From: Nematostella vectensis
Lineage: Eukaryota > Cnidaria > Anthozoa > Actiniaria > Edwardsiidae
Assembly: GCF_932526225.1 (NCBI RefSeq)
Contig: NC_064041.1
Location: forward strand, 8,244,313-8,308,312
Direction: 5' to 3'
DNA: 64,000 bases
Position 1 is the stretch's first letter; every line of letters begins with the position of its first letter. Both the position numbers and the translations under genes were made by a program. Below the pieces are notes generated by a model, which was not told the DNA's origin, did no database searches, and saw nothing but the letters and a program-made list of their open reading frames with translations. This document shows positions 1 to 8,810 of this stretch, piece after piece.

Positions 1-175
1 AATCCATTTTTTAGGCAATTTCGACTAAGTTAGAGTGCAAATAATGCCTATTGGAATAATAAAAAGCGTTTTAGAATTTGATTTTCAACCACCTCAGAAG
101 ACAGGTCTTATCAATCAAATCGACACGAATTTATTTTGTACTGTATCTGGAAATATTCTGCTGCTAAACAGGAAG

Positions 176-246
176 GCACTGGTGGTTCAGTGGTAGAAAT
201 CTGGCCTGCCACGCGGGAGAACCGGGTTCGATTCCCGGCCAGTGCA
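176..246 (+). tRNA. tRNA-Gly-GCC: tRNA-Gly(GCC), unit 1, diverged
   Basis: Differs from consensus at T24A, C28G (breaks an anticodon-stem pair with G40), G45A and C46A. Anticodon GCC and B box intact. Confidence 0.88.
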
Positions 247-279
247 ATGTTTATTTTGTTTTTGGCTGGAAAACATCAA

Positions 280-287
280 ATGCAAAT
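280..287 (+). promoter_or_regulatory. ATGCAAAT octamer, example from unit 1
   Basis: Exact match to the POU/Oct-1 octamer, 34 bp past the end of the Gly gene and about 120 bp before iMet. It recurs at the same place in nearly every unit with a full Gly-iMet spacer; units 19 and 49 have one-base changes. Octamers act as distal elements of some Pol III promoters (snRNA, tRNA-Sec); a role here is inference only. Confidence 0.4.
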
Positions 288-410
288 GTCAGTACCTACA
301 TTTTCTATGAAACTCCTGTGTTGTGTACTTAAATCGGTAAACTGCATATTAAAAGCATAGCTTTAACACAAGAAACAAAACCGAATTTCCTCCCCAATGC
401 TTCTGTGGTC

Positions 411-482
411 AGCAGAGTGGCGCAGTGGAAGCGTGCTGGGCCCATAACCCAGAGGTCCGAGGATCTAAACCTTGCTCTGCTA
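411..482 (+). tRNA. tRNA-iMet-CAT: Initiator tRNA-Met(CAT), unit 1
   Basis: One change, G56T in the T loop, which also hits the most conserved part of the B box and may weaken transcription. Stems intact. Confidence 0.9.
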
Positions 483-734
483 GAGGTGCGTCATTTTTTG
501 ACGCTGATATCAAGAAGATAAACAAACATTAGCAATTGTATTCGAGCCAATAAAGATTGTGTTTGTACAAAATTTCAAAACTACTCGCGCAAAATTATAG
601 ACTCTCTTGCAATCTAAAAACTTTGTTTGATTGTTTTCAATGTGTCTTTATGATTTTGCGTTTGTATTTAAATATCCTGGAAAGCAGTTCAGAATCAGCC
701 ATATGCAGCTTCATGTGCTTTAGTTCTGATTACT

Positions 735-807
735 GGGGAATTAGCTCAAATGGTAGAGCGCCCGCTTAGCATGCGGGAGGTACCGGGATAGATACCCGGA
801 TTCTCCA
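735..807 (+). tRNA. tRNA-Ala-AGC: tRNA-Ala(AGC), unit 1
   Basis: G5A turns a G:U acceptor pair into A:U, as in human tRNA-Ala-AGC. C56A falls in the T loop and B box. G3:U70 kept. Confidence 0.9.
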
Positions 808-1005
808 GATTTTTTCGCTTGCTAAAGAGAAATCCATTTTTTAGGCAATTTCGACTAAGTTAGAGTGCAAATAATGCCTATTGGAATAATAAAAAGCGTT
901 TTAGAATTTGATTTTCAACTACCTCAGAAGACAGGTCTTATCAATCAAATCGACACGAATTTATTTTGTACTGTATCTGGAAATATTCTGCTGCTAAACA
1001 GGAAG

Positions 1006-1076
1006 GCACTGGTGGTTCAGTGGTAGAATTCTCGCATGCCACGCGGGAGGCCCGGGTTCGATTTCCGGCCAGTGCA
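1006..1076 (+). tRNA. tRNA-Gly-GCC: tRNA-Gly(GCC), unit 2
   Basis: C31A in the anticodon loop and C59T, a tolerated wobble in the T stem. Confidence 0.93.
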
Positions 1077-1240
1077 ATGTTTATTTTGTTTTTGGCTGGA
1101 AAACATCAAATGCAAATGTCAGTACCTATATTTTCAATGAAACTCCTGTGTTGTGTACTTAAATCGGTAAACTGCAAATTAAAAGCATAGCTTTAACACA
1201 AGAAACAAAACCGAATTTCCTCCCCAAGGCTTCAATCGTT

Positions 1241-1312
1241 AGCAGAGTGGCGCAGTGGAAGCGTGCTGGGCCCATAACCCAGAGGTCCGAGGATCGAAAC
1301 CTTGCTCTGCTA
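1241..1312 (+). tRNA. tRNA-iMet-CAT: Initiator tRNA-Met(CAT), unit 2
   Basis: Identical to the consensus; T7 run begins 12 bp downstream. Confidence 0.96.
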
Positions 1313-1566
1313 GAGGTGCGTCATTTTTTTGTCGCTGATATCAAGAAGAGAAACAAAACATTAGCAATTGTATTCCAGCCAATAAAGATTGTGTTTGTAC
1401 AAAATTTCAAAACTACTCGCGCAAAATTATAGACTCTATTGCAAGCTAAAAACTTTGTTTGATTGTTTTTAATGTGTCTTTATGATTTTGCGTTTGTATT
1501 TAAATATCCTGGAAAGCAGTTCAGAATCAGCCATATGCAGCTTCATGTGGTTTAGTTCTGATTACT

Positions 1567-1639
1567 GGGGGATTAGCTCAAATGGTAGAGCGCCCGCTTA
1601 GCATGCGGGAGGTACCGGGATCGATACCCGGATTCTCCA
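1567..1639 (+). tRNA. tRNA-Ala-AGC: tRNA-Ala(AGC), unit 2
   Basis: Identical to the consensus; T6 terminator at 1642-1647. Confidence 0.96.
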
Positions 1640-1837
1640 GATTTTTTCGCTTGGTAAAGAGAAATCCATTTTTTAGGCAATTTCGACTAAGTTAGAGTGC
1701 AAATAATGCCTATTGGAATAATAAAAAGTGTTTTAGAATTTGATTTTCAACCACCTCAGAAGACAGGTCTTATCAATCAAATCGACACGAATTTATTTTG
1801 TACTGTATCTGTAAATATTCTTCTGCTAAACAGGAAG

Positions 1838-1886
1838 GCACTGGTGGTTCAGTGGTAGAATTCTTGCCTGCCACGCGGGAGGCCCG
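1838..1886 (+). pseudogene. Truncated tRNA-Gly(GCC), unit 3
   Basis: Keeps the acceptor 5' strand, D arm and anticodon arm, then breaks off at the variable region. The T arm, 3' acceptor strand, terminator and most of the Gly-iMet spacer are lost in a deletion of about 161 bp. Without a B box it should not be a working Pol III gene. Confidence 0.9.
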
Positions 1887-1913
1887 ATTTTCCTTCCAAA
1901 GGCTTCAATGGTT

Positions 1914-1985
1914 AGCAGAGTGGCGCAGTGGAAGCGTGCTGGGCCCATAACCCAGACGTCCGAGGATCGAAACCTTGCTCTGCTA
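1914..1985 (+). tRNA. tRNA-iMet-CAT: Initiator tRNA-Met(CAT), unit 3
   Basis: G44C in the variable loop only. Lies 27 bp after the truncated Gly. Confidence 0.94.
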
Positions 1986-2237
1986 GAGGTGCGTCATTTT
2001 TTGGCGCTGAAATCAAGAAGATTTTCAAACACTAGCAATTGTATTCGAGCCAAAAAAGATTGTGTTTGTACAAAATTTCAAAACTACTCGCGCAAAATTA
2101 TAGACTCTCTTGCAAGCTAAAAACTTTGTTTGATTGTTTTCAATGTGTCTTTATGATTTTGCGTTTGTATTTAAATATCCTGGAAAACAGTTCAGAATCA
2201 GCCATATGCAGCTTCATGTGGTTTAGTTCTGATTACT

Positions 2238-2310
2238 GGGGTATTAGCTCAAATGGTAGAGCGCCCGCTTAGCATGCGGGAGGTACCGGGATCGATACCC
2301 GGATTCTACA
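2238..2310 (+). tRNA. tRNA-Ala-AGC: tRNA-Ala(AGC), unit 3, damaged acceptor
   Basis: G5T (T:T mismatch) and C71A (mismatch with G2) break two acceptor pairs; G3:U70 remains. Confidence 0.82.
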
Positions 2311-2508
2311 GATTTTTTCGATTCGTAAAGAGAAATCCATTTTTTAGGCAATTTCGACTAAGTTAGAGTGCAAATAATGCCTATTGGAATAATAAAAAGT
2401 GTTTTAGAATTTGATTTTCAACCACCTCAGAAGACAGGTCTTATCAATCAAATCGACACGAATTTATTTTGTACTGTATCTGGAAATATTGTGCTGCTAA
2501 ACTATAAG

Positions 2509-2579
2509 GCACTGGTGGTTCAGTGGTAGAATTCTCGCCTGCCACGCGGGAGGCTCGGGTTCGATTCCCGGCCAGTGCA
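2509..2579 (+). tRNA. tRNA-Gly-GCC: tRNA-Gly(GCC), unit 4
   Basis: C47T gives a tolerated U:G pair in the T stem. This variant travels with the upstream flank ACTATAAG. Confidence 0.94.
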
Positions 2580-2743
2580 ATGTTTATTTTGTTTTTGGCT
2601 GGAAAACATCAAATGCAAATGTCAGTACCTTTATTTTCTATGAAACTCCTGTGTTGTGTACTTAAATCGGTAAACTGCAAATTAAAAGCACAGCTTTAAC
2701 ACTAGAAACAAAACCGAATTTCCTCCCCAAGGCTTCAATCGTT

Positions 2744-2815
2744 AGCAGAGTGGCGCAGTGGAAGCGTGCTGGGCCCATAACCCAGAGGTCCGAAGATCGA
2801 AACCTTGCTCTGCTA
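2744..2815 (+). tRNA. tRNA-iMet-CAT: Initiator tRNA-Met(CAT), unit 4
   Basis: G51A makes an A:C mismatch in the T stem. Confidence 0.88.
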
Positions 2816-3071
2816 GAGGTGCGTCATTTTTTTGTCGCTGATATCAAGAAGAGAAACAAAACATTAGCAATTGTATTCGAGCCAATAAAGATTGTGTTTG
2901 TACAAAATTTCAAAACTACTCGCGCAAAATTATAGAGACTCTCTTGCAAGCTAAAAACTTTGTTTGATTGTTTTCAATGTGTCTTTATGATTTTGCGTTT
3001 GTATTTAAATATCCTGGAAAACAGTTCAGAATCAGCCATATGCAGCTTCATGTGGTTTAGTTCTGATTACT

Positions 3072-3144
3072 GGGGGATTAGCTCAAATGGTAGAGCGCCC
3101 GCTTAGCATGCGGGAGGTACCGGGATCGATACCCGGATTCTCCA
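3072..3144 (+). tRNA. tRNA-Ala-AGC: tRNA-Ala(AGC), unit 4
   Basis: Consensus sequence; T6 terminator follows. Confidence 0.96.
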
Positions 3145-3342
3145 GCTTTTTTCGCTTGGTAAAAAGAAATCCATTTTTTAGGCAATTTCGACTAAGTTAG
3201 AGTGCAAATAATGCCTATTGGAATAATAAAAAGCGTTTTAGAATTTGATTTTCAACCACCTCAGAAGACAGGTCTTATCAATCAAATCGACACGAATTTA
3301 TTTTGTACTGTATCTGGAAATATTCTGCTGCTAAACAGGAAG

Positions 3343-3413
3343 GCACTGGTGGTTCAGTGGTAGAAATCTCGCCTGCCACGCGGGAGGCCCGGGTTCGATT
3401 CCCGGCCAGTGCA
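3343..3413 (+). tRNA. tRNA-Gly-GCC: tRNA-Gly(GCC), unit 5
   Basis: Single change T24A between D arm and anticodon stem. Confidence 0.95.
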
Positions 3414-3577
3414 ATGTTTATTTTGTTTTTGGCTGTAAAACATCAAATGCAAATGTCAGTACCTATATTTTCTATGAAACTCCTGTGTTGTGTATTTAAA
3501 TCGGTAAACTGCAATTTAAAAGCATAGCTTTAACACAAGAAACAAAACCGAATTTCCTCCCAAAGGCTTCAATCGTT

Positions 3578-3649
3578 AGCAGAGTGGCGCAGTGGAAGCG
3601 TGCTGGGCCCATAACCCAGAGGTCCGAGGATCGAAACCTTGCTCTGCTA
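3578..3649 (+). tRNA. tRNA-iMet-CAT: Initiator tRNA-Met(CAT), unit 5
   Basis: Consensus sequence. Confidence 0.96.
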
Positions 3650-3903
3650 GAGGTGCGTCATTTTTTTGTCGCTGATATCAAGAAGAGAAACAAAACATTA
3701 GCAATTGTATTCGAGCCAATAAAGATTGTGTTTGTATAAAATTTCAAAACTACTCGCGCAAAATTATAGACTCTATTGCAAGCTAAAAACTTTGCTTGAT
3801 TGTTTTTAATGTGTCTTTATGATTTTGCGTTTGTATTTAAATATCCTGGAAAACAGTTCAGAATCAGCCATATGCAGCTTCATGTGGTTTAGTTCTGATT
3901 ACT

Positions 3904-3976
3904 GGGGGATTAGCTCAAATGGTAGAGCGCCCGCTTAGCATGCGGGAGGTACCGGGATCGATACCCGGATTCTCCA
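3904..3976 (+). tRNA. tRNA-Ala-AGC: tRNA-Ala(AGC), unit 5
   Basis: Consensus sequence. Confidence 0.96.
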
Positions 3977-4174
3977 GTTTTTTTCGCTTGGTAAAGAGAA
4001 ATCCATTTTTTAGGCAATTTCGACTAAGTTAGAGTGCAAATAATGCCTATTGGAATAATAAAAAGTGTTTTAGAATTTGATTTTCAACCACCTAAGAAGA
4101 CAGGTCTTATCAATCAAATCGACACGAATTTATTTTGTACTGTATCTGGAAATATTGTGCTGCTAAACTATAAG

Positions 4175-4245
4175 GCACTGGTGGTTCAGTGGTAGAATTC
4201 TCGCCTGCCACGCGGGAGGCTCGGGTTCGATTCCCGGCCAGTGCA
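4175..4245 (+). tRNA. tRNA-Gly-GCC: tRNA-Gly(GCC), unit 6
   Basis: C47T, as in unit 4. Confidence 0.94.
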
Positions 4246-4409
4246 ATGTTTATTTTGTTTTTGGCTGGAAAACATCAAATGCAAATGTCAGTACCTATAT
4301 TTTCTATTAAACTCCTGTGTTGTGTACTTAAATTGGTAAACTGCAAATTAAAAGCATAGCTTTAACACAAGAAACAAAACCGAATTTCCTCCTCAAGGCT
4401 TCAATGGTT

Positions 4410-4481
4410 AGATGAGTGGCGCAGTGGAAGCGTGCTGGGCCCATAACCCAGAGGTCCGAGGATCGAAACCTTGCTCTGAAA
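4410..4481 (+). tRNA. iMet(CAT)-like, acceptor stem disrupted, unit 6 (probable pseudogene)
   Basis: First of 12 copies of a distinct class. The body, from D arm to T arm, matches functional iMet, including anticodon CAT and both promoter boxes. The acceptor is changed on both sides: C3A and A4T at the 5' end, C70A and T71A at the 3' end. Pairs 1-71, 2-70, 3-69 and 4-68 are all lost, including the A1:U72 initiator identity pair. No shifted pairing with the flanks is apparent. A Pol III transcript is plausible; a chargeable initiator is not. Confidence 0.82.
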
Positions 4482-4737
4482 AAGGTGCGTCTTTTTTTTG
4501 TCGCTGATATCAAGAAGAGAAACAACACATTAGCAATTGTATTCGAGCCAATAAAGATTGTGTTTGTACAAAATTTCAAAACTACTCGCGCAAAATTATA
4601 GAGACTCTCTTGCAAGCTAAAAACTTTGTTTGATTGTTTTCAATGTGTCTTTATGATTTTGCGTTTGTATTTAAATATCCTGGAAAACAGTTCAGAATCA
4701 GCCATATGCAGCTTCATGTGGTTTAGTTCTGATTACT

Positions 4738-4810
4738 GGGGGATTAGCTCAAATGGTAGAGCGCCCGCTTAGCATGCGGGAGGTACCGGGATCGATACCC
4801 GGATTCTCCA
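4738..4810 (+). tRNA. tRNA-Ala-AGC: tRNA-Ala(AGC), unit 6
   Basis: Consensus sequence. Confidence 0.96.
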
Positions 4811-5015
4811 GCTTTTTTCGCTTGGTAAAGAGAAATCCATTTTTTAGGCAATTTCGACTAAGTTAGACTGCAAATAATGCCTATTGGAATAATAAAAAGT
4901 GTTTTAGAATTTGATTTTCAACCACCTCAGAAGACAGGTCTTATCAATCAAATCGACACGAATTTATTTTGTACTGTATCTGGAAATATTCTGCTGCTAA
5001 ACAGGAAGGCACTGG

Positions 5016-5026
5016 TGGTTCAGTGG
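5016..5026 (+). promoter_or_regulatory. A box of tRNA-Gly, unit 7
   Basis: TGGTTCAGTGG, internal Pol III promoter element (TFIIIC site) covering the D arm. Confidence 0.9.
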
Positions 5027-5057
5027 TAGAATTCTCGCCTGCCACGCGGGAGGCCCG

Positions 5058-5068
5058 GGTTCGATTCC
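5058..5068 (+). promoter_or_regulatory. B box of tRNA-Gly, unit 7
   Basis: GGTTCGATTCC, matching the GGTTCRANNCC consensus in the T arm. Confidence 0.92.
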
Positions 5069-5086
5069 CGGCCAGTGCAATGTTTA

Positions 5087-5096
5087 TTTTGTTTTT
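5087..5096 (+). terminator. Pol III terminator of tRNA-Gly, unit 7
   Basis: T4, G, T5 starting 8 bp after the gene. In units 33-39, 41, 42 and 60s this tract becomes an unbroken run of 8 or more T. Confidence 0.8.
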
Positions 5097-5250
5097 GGCT
5101 GTAAAACATCAAATGCAAATGTCAGTACCTATATTTTCTATGAAACTCCTGTGTTGTGTATTTAAATCGGTAAACTGCAAATTAAAAGCATAGCTTTAAC
5201 ACAAGAAACAAAACCGAATTTCCTCCCCAAGGCTTCAATCGTTAGCAGAG

Positions 5251-5261
5251 TGGCGCAGTGG
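5251..5261 (+). promoter_or_regulatory. A box of iMet, unit 7
   Basis: TGGCGCAGTGG in the D arm. Confidence 0.9.
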
Positions 5262-5293
5262 AAGCGTGCTGGGCCCATAACCCAGAGGTCCGA

Positions 5294-5304
5294 GGATCGA
5301 AACC
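5294..5304 (+). promoter_or_regulatory. B box of iMet, unit 7
   Basis: GGATCGAAACC in the T arm. Confidence 0.92.
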
Positions 5305-5326
5305 TTGCTCTGCTAGAGGTGCGTCA

Positions 5327-5333
5327 TTTTTTT
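5327..5333 (+). terminator. Pol III terminator of iMet, unit 7
   Basis: Unbroken T7, 12 bp after the gene. Confidence 0.88.
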
Positions 5334-5576
5334 GTCGCTGATATCAAGAAGAGAAACAAAACATTAGCAATTGTATTCGAGCCAATAAAGATTGTGTTTG
5401 TACAAAATTTCAAAACTACTCGCGCAAAATTATAGACTCTATTGCAAGCTAAAAACTTTGTTTGATTGTTTTTAATGTGTCTTTATGATTTTGCGTTTGT
5501 ATTTAAATATCCTGGAAAACAGTTCAGAATCAGCCATATGCAGCTTCATGTGGTTTAGTTCTGATTACTGGGGGAT

Positions 5577-5588
5577 TAGCTCAAATGG
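5577..5588 (+). promoter_or_regulatory. A box of tRNA-Ala, unit 7
   Basis: TAGCTCAAATGG in the D arm. T12G in many later units alters it. Confidence 0.88.
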
Positions 5589-5620
5589 TAGAGCGCCCGC
5601 TTAGCATGCGGGAGGTACCG

Positions 5621-5631
5621 GGATCGATACC
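5621..5631 (+). promoter_or_regulatory. B box of tRNA-Ala, unit 7
   Basis: GGATCGATACC in the T arm. Confidence 0.92.
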
Positions 5632-5643
5632 CGGATTCTCCAG

Positions 5644-5650
5644 TTTTTTT
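5644..5650 (+). terminator. Pol III terminator of tRNA-Ala, unit 7
   Basis: T7 beginning two bases after the gene; most other units have T6. Confidence 0.88.
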
Positions 5651-5840
5651 CGCTTGGTAAAGAGAAATCCATTTTTTAGGCAATTTCGACTAAGTTAGAG
5701 TGCAAATAATGCCTATTGGAATAATAAAAAGTGTTTTAGAATTTGATTTTCAACCACCTCAAAAGACAGGTCTTATCAATCAAATCGACACGAATTTATT
5801 TTGTACTGTATCTGGAAATATTGTGCTGCTAAACTATAAG

Positions 5841-5911
5841 GCACTGGTGGTTCAGTGGTAGAATTCTCGCCTGCCACGCGGGAGGCTCGGGTTCGATTCC
5901 CGGCCAGTGCA
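5841..5911 (+). tRNA. tRNA-Gly-GCC: tRNA-Gly(GCC), unit 8
   Basis: C47T class. Confidence 0.94.
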
Positions 5912-6075
5912 ATGTTTATTTTGTTTTTGGCTGGAAAACATCAAATGCAAATGTCAGTACCTATATTTTCTATGAAACTCCTGTGTTGTGTACTTAAATT
6001 GGTAAACTGCAAATTAAAAGCATAGCTTTAACACAAGAAACAAAACCGAATTTCCTCCTCAAGGCTTCAATGGTT

Positions 6076-6147
6076 AGATGAGTGGCGCAGTGGAAGCGTG
6101 CTGGGCCCATAACCCAGAGGTCCGAGGATCGAAACCTTGCTCTGAAA
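6076..6147 (+). tRNA. iMet(CAT)-like, acceptor disrupted, unit 8 (probable pseudogene)
   Basis: Same four acceptor changes as unit 6; body otherwise consensus. Confidence 0.82.
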
Positions 6148-6401
6148 AAGGTGCGTCTTTTTTTTGTCGCTGATATCAAGAAGAGAAACAACACATTAGC
6201 AATTGTATTCGAGCCAATAAAGATTGTGTTTGTACAAAATTTCAAAACTACTCGCGCAAAATTATAGACTCTCTTGCAAGCTAAAAACTTTGTTTGATTG
6301 TTTTCAATGTGTCTTTATGATTTTGCGTTTGTATTTAAATATCCTGGAAAACAGTTGAGAATCAGCCATATGCAGCTTCATGTGGTTTAGTTCTGATTAC
6401 T

Positions 6402-6474
6402 GGGGGATTAGCTCAAATGGTAGAGCGCCCGCTTAGCATGCGGGAGGTACCGGGATCGATACCCGGATTCTCCA
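6402..6474 (+). tRNA. tRNA-Ala-AGC: tRNA-Ala(AGC), unit 8
   Basis: Consensus sequence. Confidence 0.96.
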
Positions 6475-6672
6475 GATTTTTTCGCTTGGTAAAGAGAAAT
6501 CCATTTTTTAGGCAATTTCGACTAAGCTAGAGTGCAAATAATGCCTATTGGAATAATAAGAAGTGTTTTAGAATTTGATTTTCAACCACCTCAGAAAACA
6601 GGTCTTATCAATCAAATCGACACGAATTTATTTTGTACTGTATCTGGAAATATTGTGCTGCTAAACAGGAAG

Positions 6673-6743
6673 GCATTGGTGGTTCAGTGGTAGAATTCTC
6701 GCCTGCCACGCGGGAGGCCCGGGTTCGATTCCCGGCCAGTGCA
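6673..6743 (+). tRNA. tRNA-Gly-GCC: tRNA-Gly(GCC), unit 9
   Basis: C4T makes a U:G acceptor pair; fold kept. Confidence 0.95.
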
Positions 6744-6907
6744 ATGTTTATTTTGTTTTTGGCTGGAAAACATCAAATGCAAATGTCAGTACCTATATTT
6801 TCTATTAAACTCCTGTGTTGTGTACTTAAATCGGTAAACTGCAAATTAAAAGCATAGCTTTAACACAAGAAACAAAACCGAATTTCCTCCCCAAGGCTTC
6901 AATGGTT

Positions 6908-6979
6908 AGATGAGTGGCGCAGTGGAAGCGTGCTGGGCCCATAACCCAGAGGTCCGAGGATCGAAACCTTGCTCTGAAA
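6908..6979 (+). tRNA. iMet(CAT)-like, acceptor disrupted, unit 9 (probable pseudogene)
   Basis: Unit-6 class; the terminator T run is longer here. Confidence 0.82.
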
Positions 6980-7234
6980 AAGGTGCGTCTTTTTTTTTGT
7001 CGCTGATATCAAGAAGAGAAACAACACATTAGCAATTGTATTCGAGCCAATAAAGATTGTGTTTGTACAAAATTTCAAAACTACTCGCGCAAAATTATAG
7101 ACTCTCTTGCAAGCTAAAAACTTTGTTTGATTGTTTTCAATGTGTCTTTATGATTTTGCGTTTGTATTTAAATATCCTGGAAAACAGTTCAGAATCAGCC
7201 ATATGCAGCTTCATGTGGTTTAGTTCTGATTACT

Positions 7235-7307
7235 GGGGGATTAGCTCAAATGGTAGAGCGCCCGCTTAGCATGCGGGAGGTACCGGGATCGATACCCGGA
7301 TTCTCCA
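7235..7307 (+). tRNA. tRNA-Ala-AGC: tRNA-Ala(AGC), unit 9
   Basis: Consensus gene; the terminator is T5 after a CG instead of T6. Confidence 0.95.
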
Positions 7308-7505
7308 GCGTTTTTCGCTTGGTAAAGAGAAATCCATTTTTTAGGCAATTTCGACTAAGTTAGACTGCAAATAATGCCTATTGGAATAATAAAAAGCGTT
7401 TTAGAATTTGATTTTCAACCACCTCAGAAGACAGGTCTTATCAATCAAATCCACACGAATTTATTTTGTACTGTATCTGGAAATATTCTGCTGCTAAACA
7501 GGAAG

Positions 7506-7576
7506 GCACTGGTGGTTCAGTGGTAGAATTCTCGCCTGCCACGCGGGAGGCCCGGGTTCGATTCCCGGCCAGTGCA
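7506..7576 (+). tRNA. tRNA-Gly-GCC: tRNA-Gly(GCC), unit 10
   Basis: Consensus sequence. Confidence 0.96.
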
Positions 7577-7740
7577 ATGTTGATTTTGTTTTTGGCTGGA
7601 AAACATCAAATGCAAATGTCAGTACCTATATTTTCTATGAAACTCCTGTGTTGTGTACTTAAATCGGTAAACTGCAAATTAAAAGCATAGCTTTAACACA
7701 AGAAATAAAACCGAATTTCCTCCCCAAGGCTTCAATCGTT

Positions 7741-7812
7741 AGCAGAGTGGCGCAGTGGAAGCGTGCTGGGCCCATAACCCAGATGTCCGAGGATCGAAAC
7801 CTTGCTCTGCTA
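7741..7812 (+). tRNA. tRNA-iMet-CAT: Initiator tRNA-Met(CAT), unit 10
   Basis: G44T in the variable loop only. Confidence 0.95.
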
Positions 7813-8066
7813 GAGGTGCGTCATTTTTTTGTCGCTGATATCAAGAAGAGAAACAAAACATTAGCAATTGTATTCGAGCCAATAAAGATTGTGTTTGTAC
7901 AAAATTTCAAAACTACTCGCGCAAAATTATAGACTCTATTGCAAGCTAAAAACTTTGTTTGATTGTTTTTAATGTGTCTTTATGATTTTGCGTTTGTATT
8001 TAAATATCCTGGAAAACAGTTCAGAATCAGCCATATGCAGCTTCATGTGGTTTAGTTCTGATTACT

Positions 8067-8139
8067 GGGGGATTAGCTCAAATGGTAGAGCGCCCGCTTA
8101 GCATGCGGGAGGTACCGGGATCGATACCCGGATTCTCCA
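8067..8139 (+). tRNA. tRNA-Ala-AGC: tRNA-Ala(AGC), unit 10
   Basis: Consensus sequence. Confidence 0.96.
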
Positions 8140-8337
8140 GATTTTTTCGCTTGGTAAAGAGAAATCTATTTTTTAGGCAATTTCGACTAAGTTAGAGTGC
8201 AAATACTGCCTATTGGAATAATAAAAAGTGTTGTAGAATTTGATTTTCAACCACCTCAGAAGACAGGTCTTATCAATCAAATCGACACGAATTTATTTTG
8301 TACTGTATCTGTAAATATTCTTCTGCTAAACAGAAAG

Positions 8338-8386
8338 GCACTGGTGGTTCAGTGGTAGAATTCTTGCCTGCCACGCGGGAGGCCCG
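8338..8386 (+). pseudogene. Truncated tRNA-Gly(GCC), unit 11
   Basis: Same breakpoint as unit 3; preceded by CAGAAAG instead of CAGGAAG. Confidence 0.9.
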
Positions 8387-8413
8387 ATTTTCCTTCCAAA
8401 GGCTTCAATGGTT

Positions 8414-8485
8414 AGCAGTGTGGCGCAGTGGAAGCGTGCTGGGCCCATATCCCAGACGTCCGAGGATCGAAACCTTGCTCTGCTA
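8414..8485 (+). tRNA. tRNA-iMet-CAT: Initiator tRNA-Met(CAT), unit 11, diverged
   Basis: A6T (acceptor mismatch), A37T next to the anticodon and G44C. Confidence 0.85.
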
Positions 8486-8737
8486 GAGGTGCGTCATTTT
8501 TTGGCGCTGAAATCAAGAAGATTTTCAAACATTAGCAATTGTATTCGAGCCAAAAAAGATTGTGTTTGTACAAAATTTCAAAACTACTCGCGCAAAATTA
8601 TAGACTCTCTTGCAAGCTAAAAACTTTGTTTGATTGTTTTCAATGTGTCTTTATGATTTTGCGTTTGTATTTAAATATCCTGGAAAACAGTTCAGAATCA
8701 GCCATATGCAGCTTCATGTGGTTTAGTTCTGATTACT

Positions 8738-8810
8738 GGGGGATTAGCTCAAATGGTAGAGCGCCCGCTTAGCATGCGGGAGGTACCGGGATCGATACCC
8801 GGATTCTCCA
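8738..8810 (+). tRNA. tRNA-Ala-AGC: tRNA-Ala(AGC), unit 11
   Basis: Consensus sequence. Confidence 0.96.

Larger units (their letters stand above)
5009..5079 (+). tRNA. tRNA-Gly-GCC: tRNA-Gly(GCC), unit 7 (reference copy)
   Basis: Cytosolic glycine tRNA reading GGC and GGU codons; 71 bp, no intron, no encoded CCA. Seen: acceptor pairs 1-7 with 64-70, D arm, anticodon stem 26-30 with 38-42, loop 31-37 with GCC at 33-35, T stem 47-51 with 59-63, and TTCGATT T loop. It closely resembles animal tRNA-Gly-GCC. A box at 8-18 and B box at 50-60 of the gene; interrupted T-run terminator 8 bp downstream. First gene of the triplet, 164 bp ahead of iMet. Confidence 0.97.
5244..5315 (+). tRNA. tRNA-iMet-CAT: Initiator tRNA-Met(CAT), unit 7 (reference copy)
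   Basis: Delivers methionine to the start codon with eIF2. It is 72 bp with no intron. Initiator rather than elongator features are visible: A1 pairs with T71 (canonical A1:U72); the T loop is ATCGAAA, with A instead of T54 and A at 60; the anticodon stem ends in three G:C pairs (GGG with CCC); and the anticodon loop is CCCATAA, with C at canonical 33 as in animal initiators. A box at 8-18 and B box at 51-61 of the gene; T7 terminator 12 bp downstream. Middle gene of the triplet. Confidence 0.97.
5570..5642 (+). tRNA. tRNA-Ala-AGC: tRNA-Ala(AGC), unit 7 (reference copy)
   Basis: Alanine tRNA, anticodon AGC (A34 normally edited to inosine, reading GCU, GCC and GCA); 73 bp, no intron, no encoded CCA. 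G3:U70, the main identity element for alanyl-tRNA synthetase, is present. Stems: acceptor 1-7 with 66-72, D stem GCTC with GAGC, anticodon CCCGC with GCGGG, T stem CCGGG with CCCGG. A T7 run starts two bases after the gene. Last gene of the triplet; a TATA-like TTTAAATAT lies about 70 bp upstream. Confidence 0.97.

Noticed and set aside
966-1190. Recurring open frames of 61 to 95 codons across the units, for example one over tRNA-Gly (YCIWKY), one over iMet (AQWKRAG) and minus-strand frames over iMet
   Set aside because: They are translations of tRNA genes and spacers, mostly need TTG or GTG starts, and break freely with single indels between units. Repetition of the unit, not coding, explains their conservation.
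5244-5315. Elongator tRNA-Met or tRNA-Ile(CAU)
   Set aside because: A1:U72, an AUCGAAA T loop and GGG:CCC in the anticodon stem mark a eukaryotic initiator.
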